From Breviolum minutum Mf 1.05b.01 (lineage: Eukaryota > Sar > Dinophyceae > Suessiales > Symbiodiniaceae), in assembly GCA_000507305.1 (NCBI GenBank), contig DF241492.1, positions 1 to 64,000 on the forward strand: 64,000 bases of DNA. Reading direction: 5' to 3'. This document shows, in pieces, positions 25,221 through 37,291 of this stretch. Made by a program: the position numbers and the translations under genes. The notes below the pieces were generated by a model. The model saw nothing but the letters and a program-made list of their open reading frames with translations, made no database searches and was not told the origin of the DNA. Position 1 is the first letter of the stretch, and the number at the start of each line of letters is the position of its first letter.

Positions 25221-27413
25221 CTATGCATCCTTCTTTTCATGGAAGCAATCAAAAAGTGCACGGAAAACATGAAAGCAGAATGCTGGAAACGTTTGGAGGT
25301 CAGGGCGTGTAGCAATCCCCAATAAGATGCTGCACAACTCAGAGTCACAGCCGGCATAATGCCTCGCCTCTTGGTATACAGAACTACTTCGAAGATCCTG
25401 TTGCGGTTGCCATGGTCGGTTGTTGCGGTTGCCGCATCGTTCCAATTGCCGTGTCTTTGCAAACATGGGGGATGTGACTATGGAAATTACTATCGAAATG
25501 ACAGAAGTGGGTTTCAAAGATGAGTGGAAATTGCGTTACTGGTGGGGCTTGGATGTCAAAACGTACATCACCTGCACCATATTTCTAGCGATTTCTGCTC
25601 CGAATTTGGCGTTTTCCAGCCATTTTTGTTCAATGCCATGATTTTTCACCACCGTTGCAGTTCATCTCCTGGGCTGCGATCTCTTGCTGATTGTTGCCGT
25701 GCTCCAAGCGTTTCATGGCCTTACCCAATACCGCTTCTGCTTCGAGAAGGTGGATGTCCTTCCGGTAAACCAACCCAGATGGAAGGAAATGGACATGTCA
25801 GAATTGTTTGTTGATTTTTGAAAGGATTGAAAGGGAAGGGGGTTAACAAAATCATGTTTATACAGTGAAATGATGAGGGAACCTCCTTTTTGCCGATTGT
25901 AGGGTGAAGATGTCGATTCTACCTGATCCATCCAGAGTCCTGTGCTGTCAGCTTCTGTGCCTGCGAAACATTTTGCACCAATTGGGCGATTGGAAGCTTA
26001 CCACAATTTCATCAAATGTCTAGCAAATCCCCATAGGGTCCATGTATGGTATATGGCATGCCTACATTTAGGTGATTTCTATTGTAAATGTAGGTAAATA
26101 GACCATACATGGATGATCTGGGCATGACCTTTTGACTGATGGTCTTTTGATGGCTATCTTCGTCTTTGTCAAGAAACATGTCTCAAGACGCTTTTTTGAA
26201 TGGATAAACACTATTTCAAACCCCAAAAGCATAAAGAAAAAGTACAGAAACAGAAACACCATTGACAATGTCTTGAATCAAATAACATAAAATACACCAC
26301 AAACTCATATAAAACTCAATAACACTACCTAACTGCTCAAACAAAATTCTTAAAAAAAACAACAACTCCCCATTAAAGTTTGTGGACGATATCTATTTTG
26401 AGTTTGTGTAAAGGTAACCGAAACAACATGGATGAGTGGTGTAACCTGTGGATTGTTCTTTTTCGACTTTTCGGTGTTGGGAACCTGAGCTTCAGCGTCT
26501 CGTGCCGCGCTGCTTAAATTCACCAAACGTGGTATAGCAGCATCGCAAGGAGACAGTTCTGCAGAACAAGCACAGGATACCCATTACCCCGTGAAAACTA
26601 ACAAATATCCCCTGAAAATTGATGGTTGGAAGATGTAATGTCTTTTCAAACTGGTCCCTTTCCTGGGGACATCTTAATTCTCGGGGGTGTAGATGACATG
26701 ATCTTGTAAAAACACTTCTTGGGAAAACTACTACCTCTTGTAACAGGGGAAGGCGATGATGATCAAACAAAAGTGAACCAAACTATGATGAAGTGGATTT
26801 TCTCGATGAACTTCCATTCCTTAAAGGCAATTGACTTCACCATTAATTGATGATCTCCATGAAATCTTCGTAGTAAATTGCGGAAGGTTGGAAGGGGCAA
26901 TGAATAGGGCATGAGGTGCTTCCCCAGAAATGGACTGTGTTCTCCTTCGCCTTTGATGGCCAAATAACAGCAAACAGCTATTGGCCACTGCTAGAAAATA
27001 GCCACTAACGCTGGTAGGGCCGTTGGACCCTTGTTTCATTACACCATTTTTTCAGTCGAATCGGATGGTTCTCAAATGTTTTCTTCCAACCCTTCAGGAA
27101 ACTCTTATAGGAATCATTTCAACCCCTCTGGTTTGACAAAAAAGATGGAAGTCGCCTATCATGTCCTAAGTCAGCTACAGTGGCATCTTGATAGATTTCG
27201 AGTGTGTGTAGAACACCAGCTGCAACGAAGGTAGTTTTTTGTTGATGAACATGAAAAAATGCCCAGTCCTCCACGTCTGGAGATGAACGGTCTCAAAGCC
27301 GCCACAGCTGTCAGTGACACCAAACACCAAACTCCAATGCCACGGCATTTCGCATTTTGCTTGCGATTTACACGCCGTTGGGGTGGCAGTTCCTTCTCCG
27401 GACTCAGCTCCAT
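25221..27413 (-). CDS. Gene D: six exons, N-terminal signal anchor, helical C-terminal part, unknown
   Basis: The first exon 27275-27413 opens with an ATG: MELSPEKELPPQRRVNRKQN, then a hydrophobic stretch VWCLVSLTAVAALRPF, a basic-then-hydrophobic signal anchor. It is followed by 26841-26950 (SLPLPTFRNLLRRFHGDHQL), 26485-26558 (LSPCDAAIPRLVNLSSAARD), 25653-25758 (LEAEAVLGKAMKRLEHGNNQ), 25572-25597 and the terminal exon 25221-25397 (RSSSVYQEARHYAGCDSELC; stop 25221-25223). Phases agree at every join except 26841 to 26485, so one exon between them is probably missing. The intron between 25597 and 25653 would be only about 55 bp. The acceptor CTTGTTCTGCAG at 26559 and the donor GTGATG at 25571 are strong. 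The C-terminal half looks helical. Family not recognised. Confidence 0.55.
26040..26113. repeat. Family D element, copy 3 (best preserved)
   Basis: CCATGTATGGTATATGGCAT at the left pairs with the right end ATAGACCATACATGG. The inner arms CCTACATTTA and TAAATGTAGG-type sequences also pair. It lies in an intron of gene D. Confidence 0.8.
26585..26691. repeat. Family A element
   Basis: It runs TACCCCGTGAAAACTAAC to CATCTTAATTCTCGGGGGTG, with the inner signature CCTGAAAATTGATGGTTGGA. It lies in the inferred gene D intron between 26558 and 26841. Confidence 0.75.
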
Positions 27414-28464
27414 AGCTAAGAGGCTTAACGAAAAGCCCAATGGATTCAGAATGGATTCAAATGTTGAGACTTTAGGCTGAAAGTGCAAAGAAAAGGGAAC
27501 AAAAAATAACAAACTAATAGACACACCAGCAAAAAAAGCCTCAACTTATACTTGTGTAGTGTTGTCTGTACGTGAAAAGGAATAAATATGAGTGTATATA
27601 TACTGCATCTACACCTTTAGCTGCTTCTAGATCTGTAGTAACCTTTGAGACCATATTGAAAAAGTGTGAGCCCTATATGTCGTGAACATGCACTTACACA
27701 TCAAAGGAATGAGTGATTCTTTCCCATGATAGCAACCAATAAATATCTAAAGTAAGGGCCGTTGGATGCCCAGAAATGGCGGGCATAAGTAGATATGCAT
27801 CATTCCTGAACAAATGATGACATGGAGGACTGAGCCACAAAAGTTGAATGATGAACTGAACCAAATTGCATGTCACATCAAATTCCTTTACCGCCCACCC
27901 TGGTCCAAAAGCACAAAAATGACTTTGTTGGCCCTGGAACATCCTTGGTAATTTGTGAAATCAAAGGCCTTTTTGGGATCCATGGTTCTGGTAGCAGAAA
28001 CAACTGGGGAAAAGTCCCTTAAAATGCTTCAAGCACCTTCCACAACAACGTTTTTGCATCAAGAAAACAACAAACATGTGCTTTATCATGATTGAAGTAA
28101 TATAAGTTTATGTTTCAAACATTTTTGTTACCTCAGCTTATTACTAGCTGGGTGATTGACTAGACTAGCCTACGCATATCCGATCAATCATGGGGTTTAA
28201 CCACCAGCCAGCGCACCAACTGACCATTCACAAAACAGTCAAAGCAACGCGTGTCTTTTTTATCCAATGGAAACTCACGTAGGGCAGCAGCATCAGTCCT
28301 CTCAAGGACCTGTTTCGAACGATCGGATCCAGAATGACCTGGTTCGAGTTTACTAGTGTTCTAGCTGTGTATTGGTTTTCAACCGGAATCAACCCACGTG
28401 CCAAGAAGTAAAATGTATATATGGGGGTTGTCGAAAATTCCTGTTACTTTTTGGTAGGATAGAA

Positions 28465-28612
28465 CCCCTTGCGCTTCGCCCTTGCGCGCTCTTGCGCGCA
28501 GGTTTTTTTTTGCCACATTCAAGACATATCCTCCAAATTCCATTGTGATATGGTGATATGATGTGATATATGGTGTGTCTTGCGCTCGCCCTTGCGCCCT
28601 CTTGCGCGGACC
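28465..28612 (+). repeat. Duplicated CTTGCGC-rich segment
   Basis: CCTTGCGCTTCGCCCTTGCG (28468 on) recurs as CTTGCGCTCGCCCTTGCGCC (28580 on), each followed by CTCTTGCGCG. This is a GC-rich island in AT-rich DNA with no open frame of interest. Confidence 0.7.
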
Positions 28613-28960
28613 TGCATTTTTGATGCCTCTATATCATGCTCTCAAAATCCTATCTCCCCCGAAGATGTGATTGAAAGGACGGGGTTTTTTATAAATCCCC
28701 ATATACCTCTTCATTCCCTGCTTCACAAGTCTCTTCATCAAAAATGTTGCTTTTGAATCCGAAAGTATAGCCACAAAATTGAAGAAACTGGCAAACAAGG
28801 TTAGGTCGCAACATGTTTTGAAGCCTAAAACCAGCAAACAAAAAAACATAAAAAAAACAAAGTTACAATTTTTGTTCCATCACTTCCCATGGTTTTCCAC
28901 CAGATTCCCCCAACCGTTGGCAACTGCCATGGTGCACCCAGCTCGCACGCCTGGCCAATC

Positions 28961-29068
28961 TACCCTCCCTGAAACTAACAGTTTTGCCCCTGAAAATAGG
29001 CCTCTCCAATAGGAAAGTAGTATTCCAACCGTTCATTTTTAGGGGTTATGTTGGTTTCAGGGCGGGTA
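28961..29068. repeat. Family A element
   Basis: It runs TACCCTCCCTGAAACTAAC to TTGGTTTCAGGGCGGGTA, with the interior signature TTCCAACCGTTCATTTTTAG. Confidence 0.8.
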
Positions 29069-29780
29069 AGGGTCCATCATTCGAGGTTTTTCTTGGGTGC
29101 AAATTCTGCACCAGGCGTAAAGTAGATTGTCACTTCCCAAAAAGTGGTTTAGTCAGAAAATATAGTGAATCAAGACATGGGCGTGTTCCGGAGGACCCCT
29201 AATCTTCTTAGTAAAAAGGGAGTTGAGATGATGCCATGAAAGGAAACACATGGTTATCAAGAAGTAGAGCTAGAGTACAAACATGGTAACATGAGTAGGT
29301 GTTGAAAACACAAATCCCCTTTACAATACAAACACAGTTTTATAATATGATCAGAGTTTATCTCACAAATGATGTTGCACATTGATGTAAGTAGCTGTAA
29401 AATGTTTAAAGCATATACAAAATCGAACACGTGTAAGTGCAAGGACAGCAAAACAACAAGGAGACGAACAAGCGCACAATTTATATTTATACATCATGAA
29501 TACAGTAAGCAATAAAGTGCCCGTAGCTCTACCTGTGCTCATGTAACATTTGCAACTGCAACAAATATCGTAAACAATGCCAACCTATGCATCTTGAAAT
29601 GCAAACTGCAAGGTGCTAAATAAACCCTGAACTCAAATGTTGATTTATCCATCTCCCACCCTGCTTTTTTTGGTCAAGGTACAGGTACTTGTATAATGAA
29701 TTGGGATGAATTGGGAACACTCAAAGAATATAGAACTAGAAACCGAACAACCTTCATGCAACCACATGCCCCCAAGTCAC

Positions 29781-29884
29781 CAGTGCCAAACGTTCCAGCA
29801 TCGCGGCATCGGAGTACTCCACCCCACGGTCCCCTGTGCTTGCCAAATGTAAGGCCTCCCAATGGGATGGAAGGCAAGTTGAAA
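29781..29884 (-). CDS. Exon candidate, 34 codons
   Basis: The acceptor is TTTTTGTTGCGAAG and the donor GTGACT. The minus frame reads STCLPSHWEALHLASTGDRG and then VEYSDAAMLERLAL. It starts with two bases of a split codon and ends in phase 0. Its gene is unknown; series E lies upstream. Confidence 0.45.
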
Positions 29885-29950
29885 CTTCGCAACAAAAATG
29901 CCGCAACAGAAGTCGCCACTCATCTTTATAACTCTACAAAGTGTATTTAA

Positions 29951-30044
29951 TACCCTCCAGGGAATTAACATATCCCACCCTGGGAAAAGGAAAATCATCT
30001 TCAAAATGCCATTTTTTGGGGATATGTTAGTTCCCTGGAGGGTA
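29951..30044. repeat. Family A element, 94 bp
   Basis: It runs TACCCTCCAGGGAATTAACA to GTTAGTTCCCTGGAGGGTA. It differs from the element at 46178-46271 at only about four positions. Confidence 0.9.
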
Positions 30045-31374
30045 AGTATACCTTTACGGACATTCCTTATGTTCCAAGGTTGGATATATGTCTTACCTCA
30101 TGAAGATGTGTGTTTCGTCCCAAGCTCGGTAAATGCCTGTAGGAAGTATATAATTTAAGGATCTCCACATGTGTCATCATTCAACCGTATGTCCCTATAC
30201 TCAACGGTGCTTACTGGTTGTGATGTCATCGGGAAATGCCGGGGTCGTCCCTTTGAAACCTTCAAACCATCCGACCCTTCTCATCTGTCCCCAACCAAAA
30301 AATCCTTTGATTGTAAAGCTATTCAAGGCATGCGGGAAAACGTACCATCATGTTCCGGAGCATTCAATTCAAAGTCTAAACCACCAATTGTAGTAGATAC
30401 ATGGTATATACAACTACCACAAAAAAAGTTGAGGTAGGCAATGTCGAGATTTTAATGTATATAGTTTGCCCTCAAGTCACTTCAAGTCTCCATGAGTGTC
30501 ATCAACAGAAAATCAGCAGAATTTCCTTGGAAGAGAACTGGATATTATCCCAGCCAAACAAAGAAATCATACATAACTACCTACATGTTGGTAAATGAAT
30601 AGGCCGTATAGGATACGCTTCCCAAGAGTCCTCCAGATATGCCCGCCTGACTCCATGAAGCGGCAACAGCACAGCTCCCAAGCCTCATACTCATTCTTCA
30701 TATGAAAATAGCAAAAGGCTGCTGACTAACCATAGGCATCCACAAGACATCCTTCCTCCCTAGTGAGTTATATGGTTTATTGTACCTACATCTTCAAATT
30801 ATTGATATGACATACATGGATCCTATGGGTCTGGCAAAGGTTCAAGTTGTGTAGATACCTAAAATACATAATTTATGAACATGTATAACAGATTTCGGTC
30901 CCGGTGATCATCTCCGTAAACATCTCACCAGCTTGGCACATAAATCTGGCTGAATTCTGTTGACTCATAATGGCTATAAAAATCAAGGGTGAGGAAACGT
31001 CAAATGGCTATAATTTGCCCAAAATCATGGCAGAAAATGATGCCTCTTGTCAAAGAATGGTTGTCTTTGTCAACAAAACATGTCTCAGAAGGAAAGTCAT
31101 TTCTCCATGACATGTTCCATTCATTCTCTACATAGAGAAGGCCGGGGAAAAACTGATGCTCAATGATCACATGTTATTGTTGTTCATGGCAAGCGTTCAC
31201 CAAAGGTGAAGCTCATTTGATCGTTTGATTTTTTGTTTCACAACTCCATAGGTCATCCAAATATATACACAAAAAGTAATGGTTTGTCATTGTAAGTAGA
31301 TAGTCAGTCAGTCTTTTGACCCTTCGAAATGGAACATCTCCACACTTTTGGATTTGATATTTCTTGGGCGGCAC

Positions 31375-32388
31375 TTGGGCGGCAGTAGTGCATCAGCCAA
31401 CTTCCTACCAGCTTCCAAAAACAATGACATGGTCGGACCTGACCTACCAAACACTTTCAAAGAACCAACCAACACGTGCTTCGAAAACCTGAAAATAGCT
31501 TCTTGGCTCCCTGTTGCGAAGGGGTTTTTAAGATAATTACCACCAGATGATTGCCATGTTACCCTCCCCAAAACCTAACAGTTTTTTCCCCTGAAAAAAG
31601 GCCTAAACGCCCCAAAAAGGTCAATTTTCGTCTTCCAGTCTTCCAACCATCCATTTTCAGGGGCCCAATTGAAACCTTCAAAAATTGAAGACTTGCCGTA
31701 TTTTTTTCCTCAGCAAGGCACGCACTGCTGCAAGCTTCAGAGGAGGTAACTAGGCGCAGTATTTGTGTTGCTTGGATCAAGAGATGCCTGAAGGTTGAGA
31801 AACCGAAGGTGAAGTTTGGCTTTTGGTGATGCCGGTGCTTCTAAAATTAGAATAATTTAGATATGTCTTGTCCCCAAAATCATGCAAAATCTCGGCGTTT
31901 TTTTTGGTACTAGGCCCTTGCAGGATGTCAGTGAAAAATCAAGGTGAGTTAAGTATTTTAAGCTTAATGTAATAAGAACAAACCTGGTAGTGACTGTCGG
32001 AGAGGATTTCATTCATGATTGCGAAAGCTTGCATCTAAAGGGTGAGCTTAGACCAGTGATACCATGCACCTACCCCCCCACATTACCCGCATCAATAGCT
32101 GGATTGCCGAGAGACATACTCGCATGCCAAATAGGTGAAGCTGCGATAGCTGTATCAAAGGAAACGCTATCCTTGGATGTGTTTTCGGGAAGGGAAATCG
32201 GAAAGAAACCATTGGGTTTTTGTATGTTTTTGTCAGGTGGGACAGCCCTGAAACTTTGAGCAGGCAAACCGTCATGATTCACGAATTCAAGATTGCTTTC
32301 ACAAAAAAAAACAAACATGTTCCAAAAAAGGCGCCAGGGAAATGCGGTTCCTTTGCAGAAATCTAAAAGGCTGCGGACTGCGGACTTC
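31375..32388 (-). CDS. Exon series E: four exons, product unknown
   Basis: 32317-32388 (KSAVRSLLDFCKGTAFPWRL) joins 32087-32247 (AVPPDKNIQKPNGFFPISLP..., WHASMSLGNPAIDA), which joins 31676-31749 (TSSEACSSACLAEEKNTASL); all joins are in phase. The acceptors GCTACCAG (32389) and CTCAAAGTTTCAG (32248) and the donor GTAATG (32086) are convincing. The next exon follows TATTTTCAG at 31489. It is either 31448-31488 (VFEARVGWFFESV, in phase) or the longer open frame down to 31375 (FSKHVLVGSLKVFGRSGPTM and on, better coding look, wrong phase). Both ends of the gene are unresolved. Confidence 0.5.
31560..31675. repeat. Family A element ending at a splice donor
   Basis: The left end TACCCTCCCCAAAACCTAACA is intact. 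The interior CTTCCAACCATCCATTTTCA is typical. The right end is degenerate and stops where the inferred donor (GTTTCAATTGGG on the minus strand) of the 31676-31749 exon begins. Confidence 0.65.
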
Positions 32389-32960
32389 CTGGTAGCCAGT
32401 ATCGCGTGGCACATAATTTGGGGGACATCTCCGAACATTTACAACAAAAACTAAATATATCTCACAAGCTAATGCATATTCCACGCTGGTACCAAAACCC
32501 TTCTTGCATTACAATCAAGGAATACCAATGTCACTGGCCCAGTCAAGGTGCCACATCTTTTGCTGCTAGAACGCCTCTCATATTGCCTAATGAATCAATA
32601 TGAATCATGAATCTCATGACCACTGATGCCTAAAACAGCAAAGGTTCAGAATCATTTCTACCTTTTCAAGCTGCAATGTGTTCATTTTGGAGAACATGTT
32701 TCTCTTTTTTAAACACCATCTGAATCACTGGGATCAAACCTTTTGGATCTAAACTCCCAACTGTTTGCCGGGAAGTTGTCGAGTCAAGAGTAGACTTTTT
32801 CTAACATTATATGCCCGGTAAAAGGATTCTCTATTAAAGGTGGGATGATCATGCCCAATATAAGGAGTCTAGACCCCTTGGCATGTATGGAAGTACTATA
32901 TATATACATATACATATATGGATTGAGATGTGTTTCATTGAAACATGGCCTCAGGCACAC

Positions 32961-33219
32961 CTAAGGCACCCATTTTCGCAGGTCTAAGAAAATCACAAAT
33001 GTTTCATCATTTGCTACATCTGAGCCCCATTTGTTTGTTTCACAACACCTCCAACGTGATTGTTTGGGGGCATGTAAAATATCATTAATATCCCCAATAG
33101 TGATTTTTGCCAAGCAAAAACAGCTATTCAGTCCAGGTGCCAGGGCTTTCGCGTCATCAAAGACCTGCAAGCCGAGAAGCGGCAGGATGCAAACCCAACG
33201 TCTCTTGGAAGCCAAAAAT
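32961..33219 (-). CDS. Exon candidate, possibly terminal
   Basis: It starts after AAAAATTACAG at 33220 and is open for 85 codons to a stop at 32961. The best coding part is FLASKRRWVCILPLLGLQ and VFDDAKALAPGLNSCFCLAK. A donor at GTCTTT (start 33165) is an alternative that would end the exon after 18 codons. Confidence 0.35.
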
Positions 33220-34215
33220 CTGTAATTTTTATCCAAGATGCGCTTCGGAACCGATCATGGCAACTGAACTTGCGTCAATCTTGTTTCATGCTACCCGTTT
33301 GCGAAGGGATTTGACATTCCCCCTGGCTTATTATAAGCCTTTTTTTCCAAGCAAGTGCTAGCAAAAAAGTGCTTATACTGCCCTCTTTTTATGAGGCATG
33401 TGTTGTTTTTCTAGGGGAAAACGAATTCAAATTTCCATGAACATGGACCATGAGCTTGGTGATTCGTGGCTAGCATCCCCTTAAACAAAACAGAACGAAC
33501 ACTGGAAAGGACAAAAGGTATCCACTTGTGTTTGTTCAGCCTTTCTGAACACAAAATGTCTGATAGTTGTGAGTACAGTGCAGTATGTAGTGAATAATGT
33601 ATACAAGTTCTTGCATGCAATTCTAGTCTGTCCTCCCTGGCTGTGGCTTCCTTCCATCAAAAAAATTCAGGGGGTTGTAGGCAATGCTTCCGCAAAAACC
33701 ATGGACCTTGCCCCACCCAGCAGGAATCCTTCACTACTTGGCTTCCGATTTCCATACCTCGCCAATAGATGTATATGCAACTGAGAACGGGAAAAAAACA
33801 TCGGATGCCTTCAGTGACTGCTGCCACTGTTGCGTGCGTGCCAGCGCACTGAGTGCTGCGTTGTTGTTGAGCTCACTGGGCCTTTGAGGGGCTGAAAAAG
33901 TGCTGGAAGTGAACAAATCCAATGGTGGGAATGTTACTTGCTGTAATATGTCACCATGTAAAGTCCAACATTTCTCCGGCCTCATTTGAGATGAGTCTTT
34001 TGGGATAATGTATGGGGGCAATATTTTCGAAGGGAGATGTCAAATACACGTCAAATACACAAAAAAACTGACGCCACCAGGACCTGAGGTATAACTATAA
34101 TTCACCCAAATGTATCCATGGATCAGGGATCCTTTATCTCAGTGGCTCCAACAAGTCCCCGAAACCTCCTACTAACAAAGGTTGCGGAATGGTCTGGAAG
34201 CTTTGCAGTAAGTAC

Positions 34216-34337
34216 TTGAGGGTGACAACGACCACTTGGGCATGGAAACATTTTGAGGTTTCTCATTCCGGTAACATCTCCCCTCAAACTGACTGGCAGC
34301 ATACAGTGGAGACCGCAAATTATCATCCATAATGCCA
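34216..34337 (-). CDS. Exon candidate, 40 codons
   Basis: The acceptor is GTAGTTCCAG and the donor GTACTT. It reads GIMDDNLRSPLYAASQFEGR and then CYRNEKPQNVSMPKWSLSPS. It contains an internal ATG. Series membership is unknown. Confidence 0.4.
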
Positions 34338-34603
34338 CTGGAACTACATATCTTCCAAACCAGCTATCATCAACTTATCAAATTCCAACAAATTGATACA
34401 AATTGACCATATGGAAAATATCCAAATCGTCGCAGTGTTTGGCGCTACTTTTCCAAAAATCAACAGGTGTATTCTAGCACTGCTTTTGAAATCTTGACAT
34501 CTCATATCTGATCCAACCGGATTCGCTCTTTTTTCTGTCTCAGCCCGTCAAGGTCGGACGTGGCAAATCATCGGAGTATCCTTAGTGACTGACTCAGTAG
34601 CAC

Positions 34604-34776
34604 CAGACATTCCCAAACCCTCAAATGAAAGGAATTCCGTCATAAACTGTTGGTTGGGGGTCTGGGGTATGCTCCAGGGGTCTGTTGGAAAATTCTTAGA
34701 AATTAACCAAAACTTGCGATCAAAAATTGAACCTGTTTTTGTGGCCATAGCGCTAGTGACTTCGCGCATCTTGGAG
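34604..34776 (-). CDS. Exon candidate, 57 codons
   Basis: It follows AGTGGGTCTAG and ends before GTGCTA. One open frame reads SKMREVTSAMATKTGSIFDR, then KFWLISKNFPTDPWSIPQTP, then NQQFMTEFLSFEGLGMS. It starts with one base of a split codon and ends in phase 1. Confidence 0.5.
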
Positions 34777-34860
34777 CTAGACCCACTTCGAACACATCAG
34801 TACACCAGCCTCCATTCATGAACAATCTTCAAACAAGTACACTCTATGAAACTAAAATAG

Positions 34861-34948
34861 CACCTTCCAGAAAATTACTCCAAAAGGAAACTACTCTTCC
34901 AACCATCCATCTTCAGGTGTAAACTCCCTGTTCGTTTCAGGGAGGGTA
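34861..34948. repeat. Family A element overlapping the end of a reading frame
   Basis: The right end is CGTTTCAGGGAGGGTA and the interior CTTCCAACCATCCATCTTCA; the left end is diverged. Its right terminus encodes the last residues and stop of the 34937-35059 frame. Confidence 0.7.
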
Positions 34949-35386
34949 ATGCATTTCCAATTCAACATCATTAACGTTTGGTGTCTGAGTTTTTTGCGTG
35001 ATGCCTTGGAGGTACTTGCAACACACCCGGTTTTTTGCACGCAGGAATTCCTCTATGGCCTGGTGTTTTTTTTTCCGGGTGTGCTCGCAATGGTGTGTTG
35101 GAACAACCATAGAACTTGATCCTCTCAAATAGACCTATATCACCCCAACTTTGTTATTACTTGCCTGGAAATAACACATTTGGAGGAGTTGTTCCTCGGA
35201 AAAAAAATAACAAATTAACGAAGTATGCTAACAGTTAAACACTTCAAACTCCCATTGTAAGTTCTGACCGCATGTGAGTACCTTCACCAAGAATCTTTGC
35301 CTCCGTCGTTGCAAAGACTCACGGCAGGCATCCAAATGTTCCTCCAACAAATCGCATAGGAAAGCAACTGTAAAGTCGTAGGGCAC
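34937..35386 (-). CDS. Gene F: two exons, helical basic protein end
   Basis: 35282-35386 follows AGGATTTGTCCAG, ends before GTACTC, and reads VPYDFTVAFLCDLLEEHLDA and then CRESLQRRRQRFLVK. It joins in phase 0 to an exon starting at 35059 after AAAACACCAG (AIEEFLRAKNRVCCKYLQGI...). That exon either runs to TGA at 34937, using a family A terminal repeat as its last codons, or is spliced at GTTAAT (start 34976). The protein looks helical with Arg/Lys clusters. The 5' part is unknown. Confidence 0.5.
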
Positions 35387-37212
35387 CTGGACAAATCCTG
35401 AACTTAGAAGTGTTGAGTTGTGGCCTTTTGAACTGTGCTGGGCCAATTTGAAGAACGTGTCTGTATATTCAAGTAATAACATTGTTGAAAGATGGTCTAC
35501 ATGTAAGAGTGTTGTGTTGTAAGATGGTCATATATACAAATGGGAAAGAGTCATCGTACAAAGTAACCATCCAAATGGAAGGTAACATGTATACAAGTTT
35601 TGTAGATACAACATGCAAATCTTAAAAGAAGCAAAGGCATCAAATCTAACACCAGGCTCATAATGACTGTTTGTGTGTTACAATGGGGATGGAAACTGCA
35701 ACAAACAAAATACCAAACAAAAGGAAGCTGCACAATCTTGGGATGCACCCCCCGCAATTTCACATAGATAGGAATGATGCCATATTTGAAAGGAGAAGGA
35801 GATACATTTTCCAAAACATCATGTTTCGTATTTATCTTAAAGTCTGGGGGTGTACATGTTCCAATTCCACTTCCATTCAAGTCTACGGGAGCCCCCCAGC
35901 AAATACAGAGTCCAACATAGCCAGAGACAGGATGTGGCTTGAACAAACAAGCAGTTTGGAAAAAAAACGATGACCGTTGGAGATGATAAACTAACATAGA
36001 CATGGAAAATCATCATCTTTCCAGGTAAATGCCATCAAAATCGCGAATGTTCCATGGCTTCGTTAGTTTACAGGAGTGTAGATGATGGGATAATTAGATG
36101 GATCTTTCGCAGCGGATGTAGCTCTCATCTTTGAAATAAATCAACCTTGAAAGGCGCAACCAATTGTCTTCTCCATCCCCTTCGGCCTTTATACTGAAGA
36201 ATGGTGGTCCGCTTGTTCCCCCCCAAGGAAAAAGGCATACCAATGTGATACAACACTTTACCATCACACACCAAAAGCAAGTATCTGTACAGTATCAATA
36301 TGCAGAATCAGAAGGTGATATGTCATTGCTTTCTTATGATCTAAGATTGATTCATTGTTGAACTTTTCACTGACTGTGATCTTTCATCTTTGAACTCCAC
36401 GATTCTCAGATTCAATTCAAGTAACAAGTTTCCCCATCAACAACCGAGTTTCCACTAGAATGTGCTTTGTAGTCTTTCTCAGCAATCACCAAGGGCACCG
36501 GTGGAGACGTACCTCGCATAGCCTTCCACAAATTTTCCAGGAGCCAATATTCCGATTCCTCTACCAAATTCATACCTCAATCCATAGCTTTGGACAGAAA
36601 ACCAACAGCTTGGGGAAATTCGATGAAATTCGTGGATGTTCAATCCATAGTGTTTCCATGACCTTTTGCTTTTCGGGAAAGACTCGCCATTACCCACCTG
36701 TCAATCAAACCAGAATCTGAACTTCAACTCATAAATTGAGGGTGATCCTTTGACAGATCACTGTCACAGTGATCAACAACAGCCTACCTATGCATGTGGT
36801 GGATGCATATAAACCATTTTAAATCGTCCTAGGAGGAAGCATCCTATAAAGTATCTCCAGCTTGGAAGATCATCGTCAGTTTTAGCAGCGTTTTTGCGGA
36901 ATGTGTGTTTTCTCCCTTGGCTCAAACTTTTGGAACATGGAATTCTACATTGGGAAATGGTTTCAAGGCTAAAAAGATCAAATAAATACCCTCGCTCAAA
37001 CTAGCATTGCACCTGAAAATGGATGTTTGGAAGATGTTGGAAGACTGCTTTCCTTTCGGGAAGGCCTTTCTTCAGGGCCTATTTTAGTTTGCGGGAGGGT
37101 AATGACTTTTTGCTTTTTGGGGTCAAGTCTGTTGAGTTTTAGTGTCAGAAGGCTGCTGTCTTATAATATAACTCCAAAAATGTGTTTCATGACCTTTCGT
37201 TTGTCTTGTTAC
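35387..37212. other. Intron / spacer with two family A copies
   Basis: It contains A-type elements at about 35985-36080 and 36987-37101. No exon with good borders was found. Several short open frames near 36460-36720 lack splice signals. Confidence 0.35.
36987..37101. repeat. Family A element
   Basis: It runs TACCCTCGCTCAAACTAGCA to TTTTAGTTTGCGGGAGGGTA, with the interior CCTGAAAATGGATGTTTGGA. Confidence 0.85.
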
Positions 37213-37291
37213 CCGCCGAAGCCACCACACACTCTACGTATGGCTTCTCTTCGTTGTTCTTCAGATAAACCGGGAGCCATGAAGACCAGGT
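37213..37291 (-). CDS. Exon candidate, 25 codons
   Basis: The acceptor is GGCGGTTTTCATCCAG and the donor GTAACA. It reads LVFMAPGLSEEQRREAIRRV and then CGGFG, split at both ends. Strong coding look. It probably shares a gene with 37662-37757, although the phases show one exon is missing between them. Confidence 0.5.

Larger units (their letters stand above)
27414..29780. other. Upstream flank of gene D and spacer
   Basis: It should contain the promoter of gene D, but no recognisable core-promoter signal was found. It includes a GC-rich repeat pair (28465-28612) and a family A element (28961-29068). Confidence 0.35.

Noticed and set aside
25465-25821. Two-exon plus-strand gene of 89 residues with ATG, GC-AG intron and stop
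   Set aside because: The same bases carry minus-strand exons (25572-25597, 25653-25758) that fit gene D in phase on both sides and give a coherent helical sequence; the plus reading is probably a shadow.
35551-36003. 150-codon minus frame
   Set aside because: Cys/Phe/Tyr-rich, low-complexity composition typical of AT-rich intron, no acceptor or donor fitting it.
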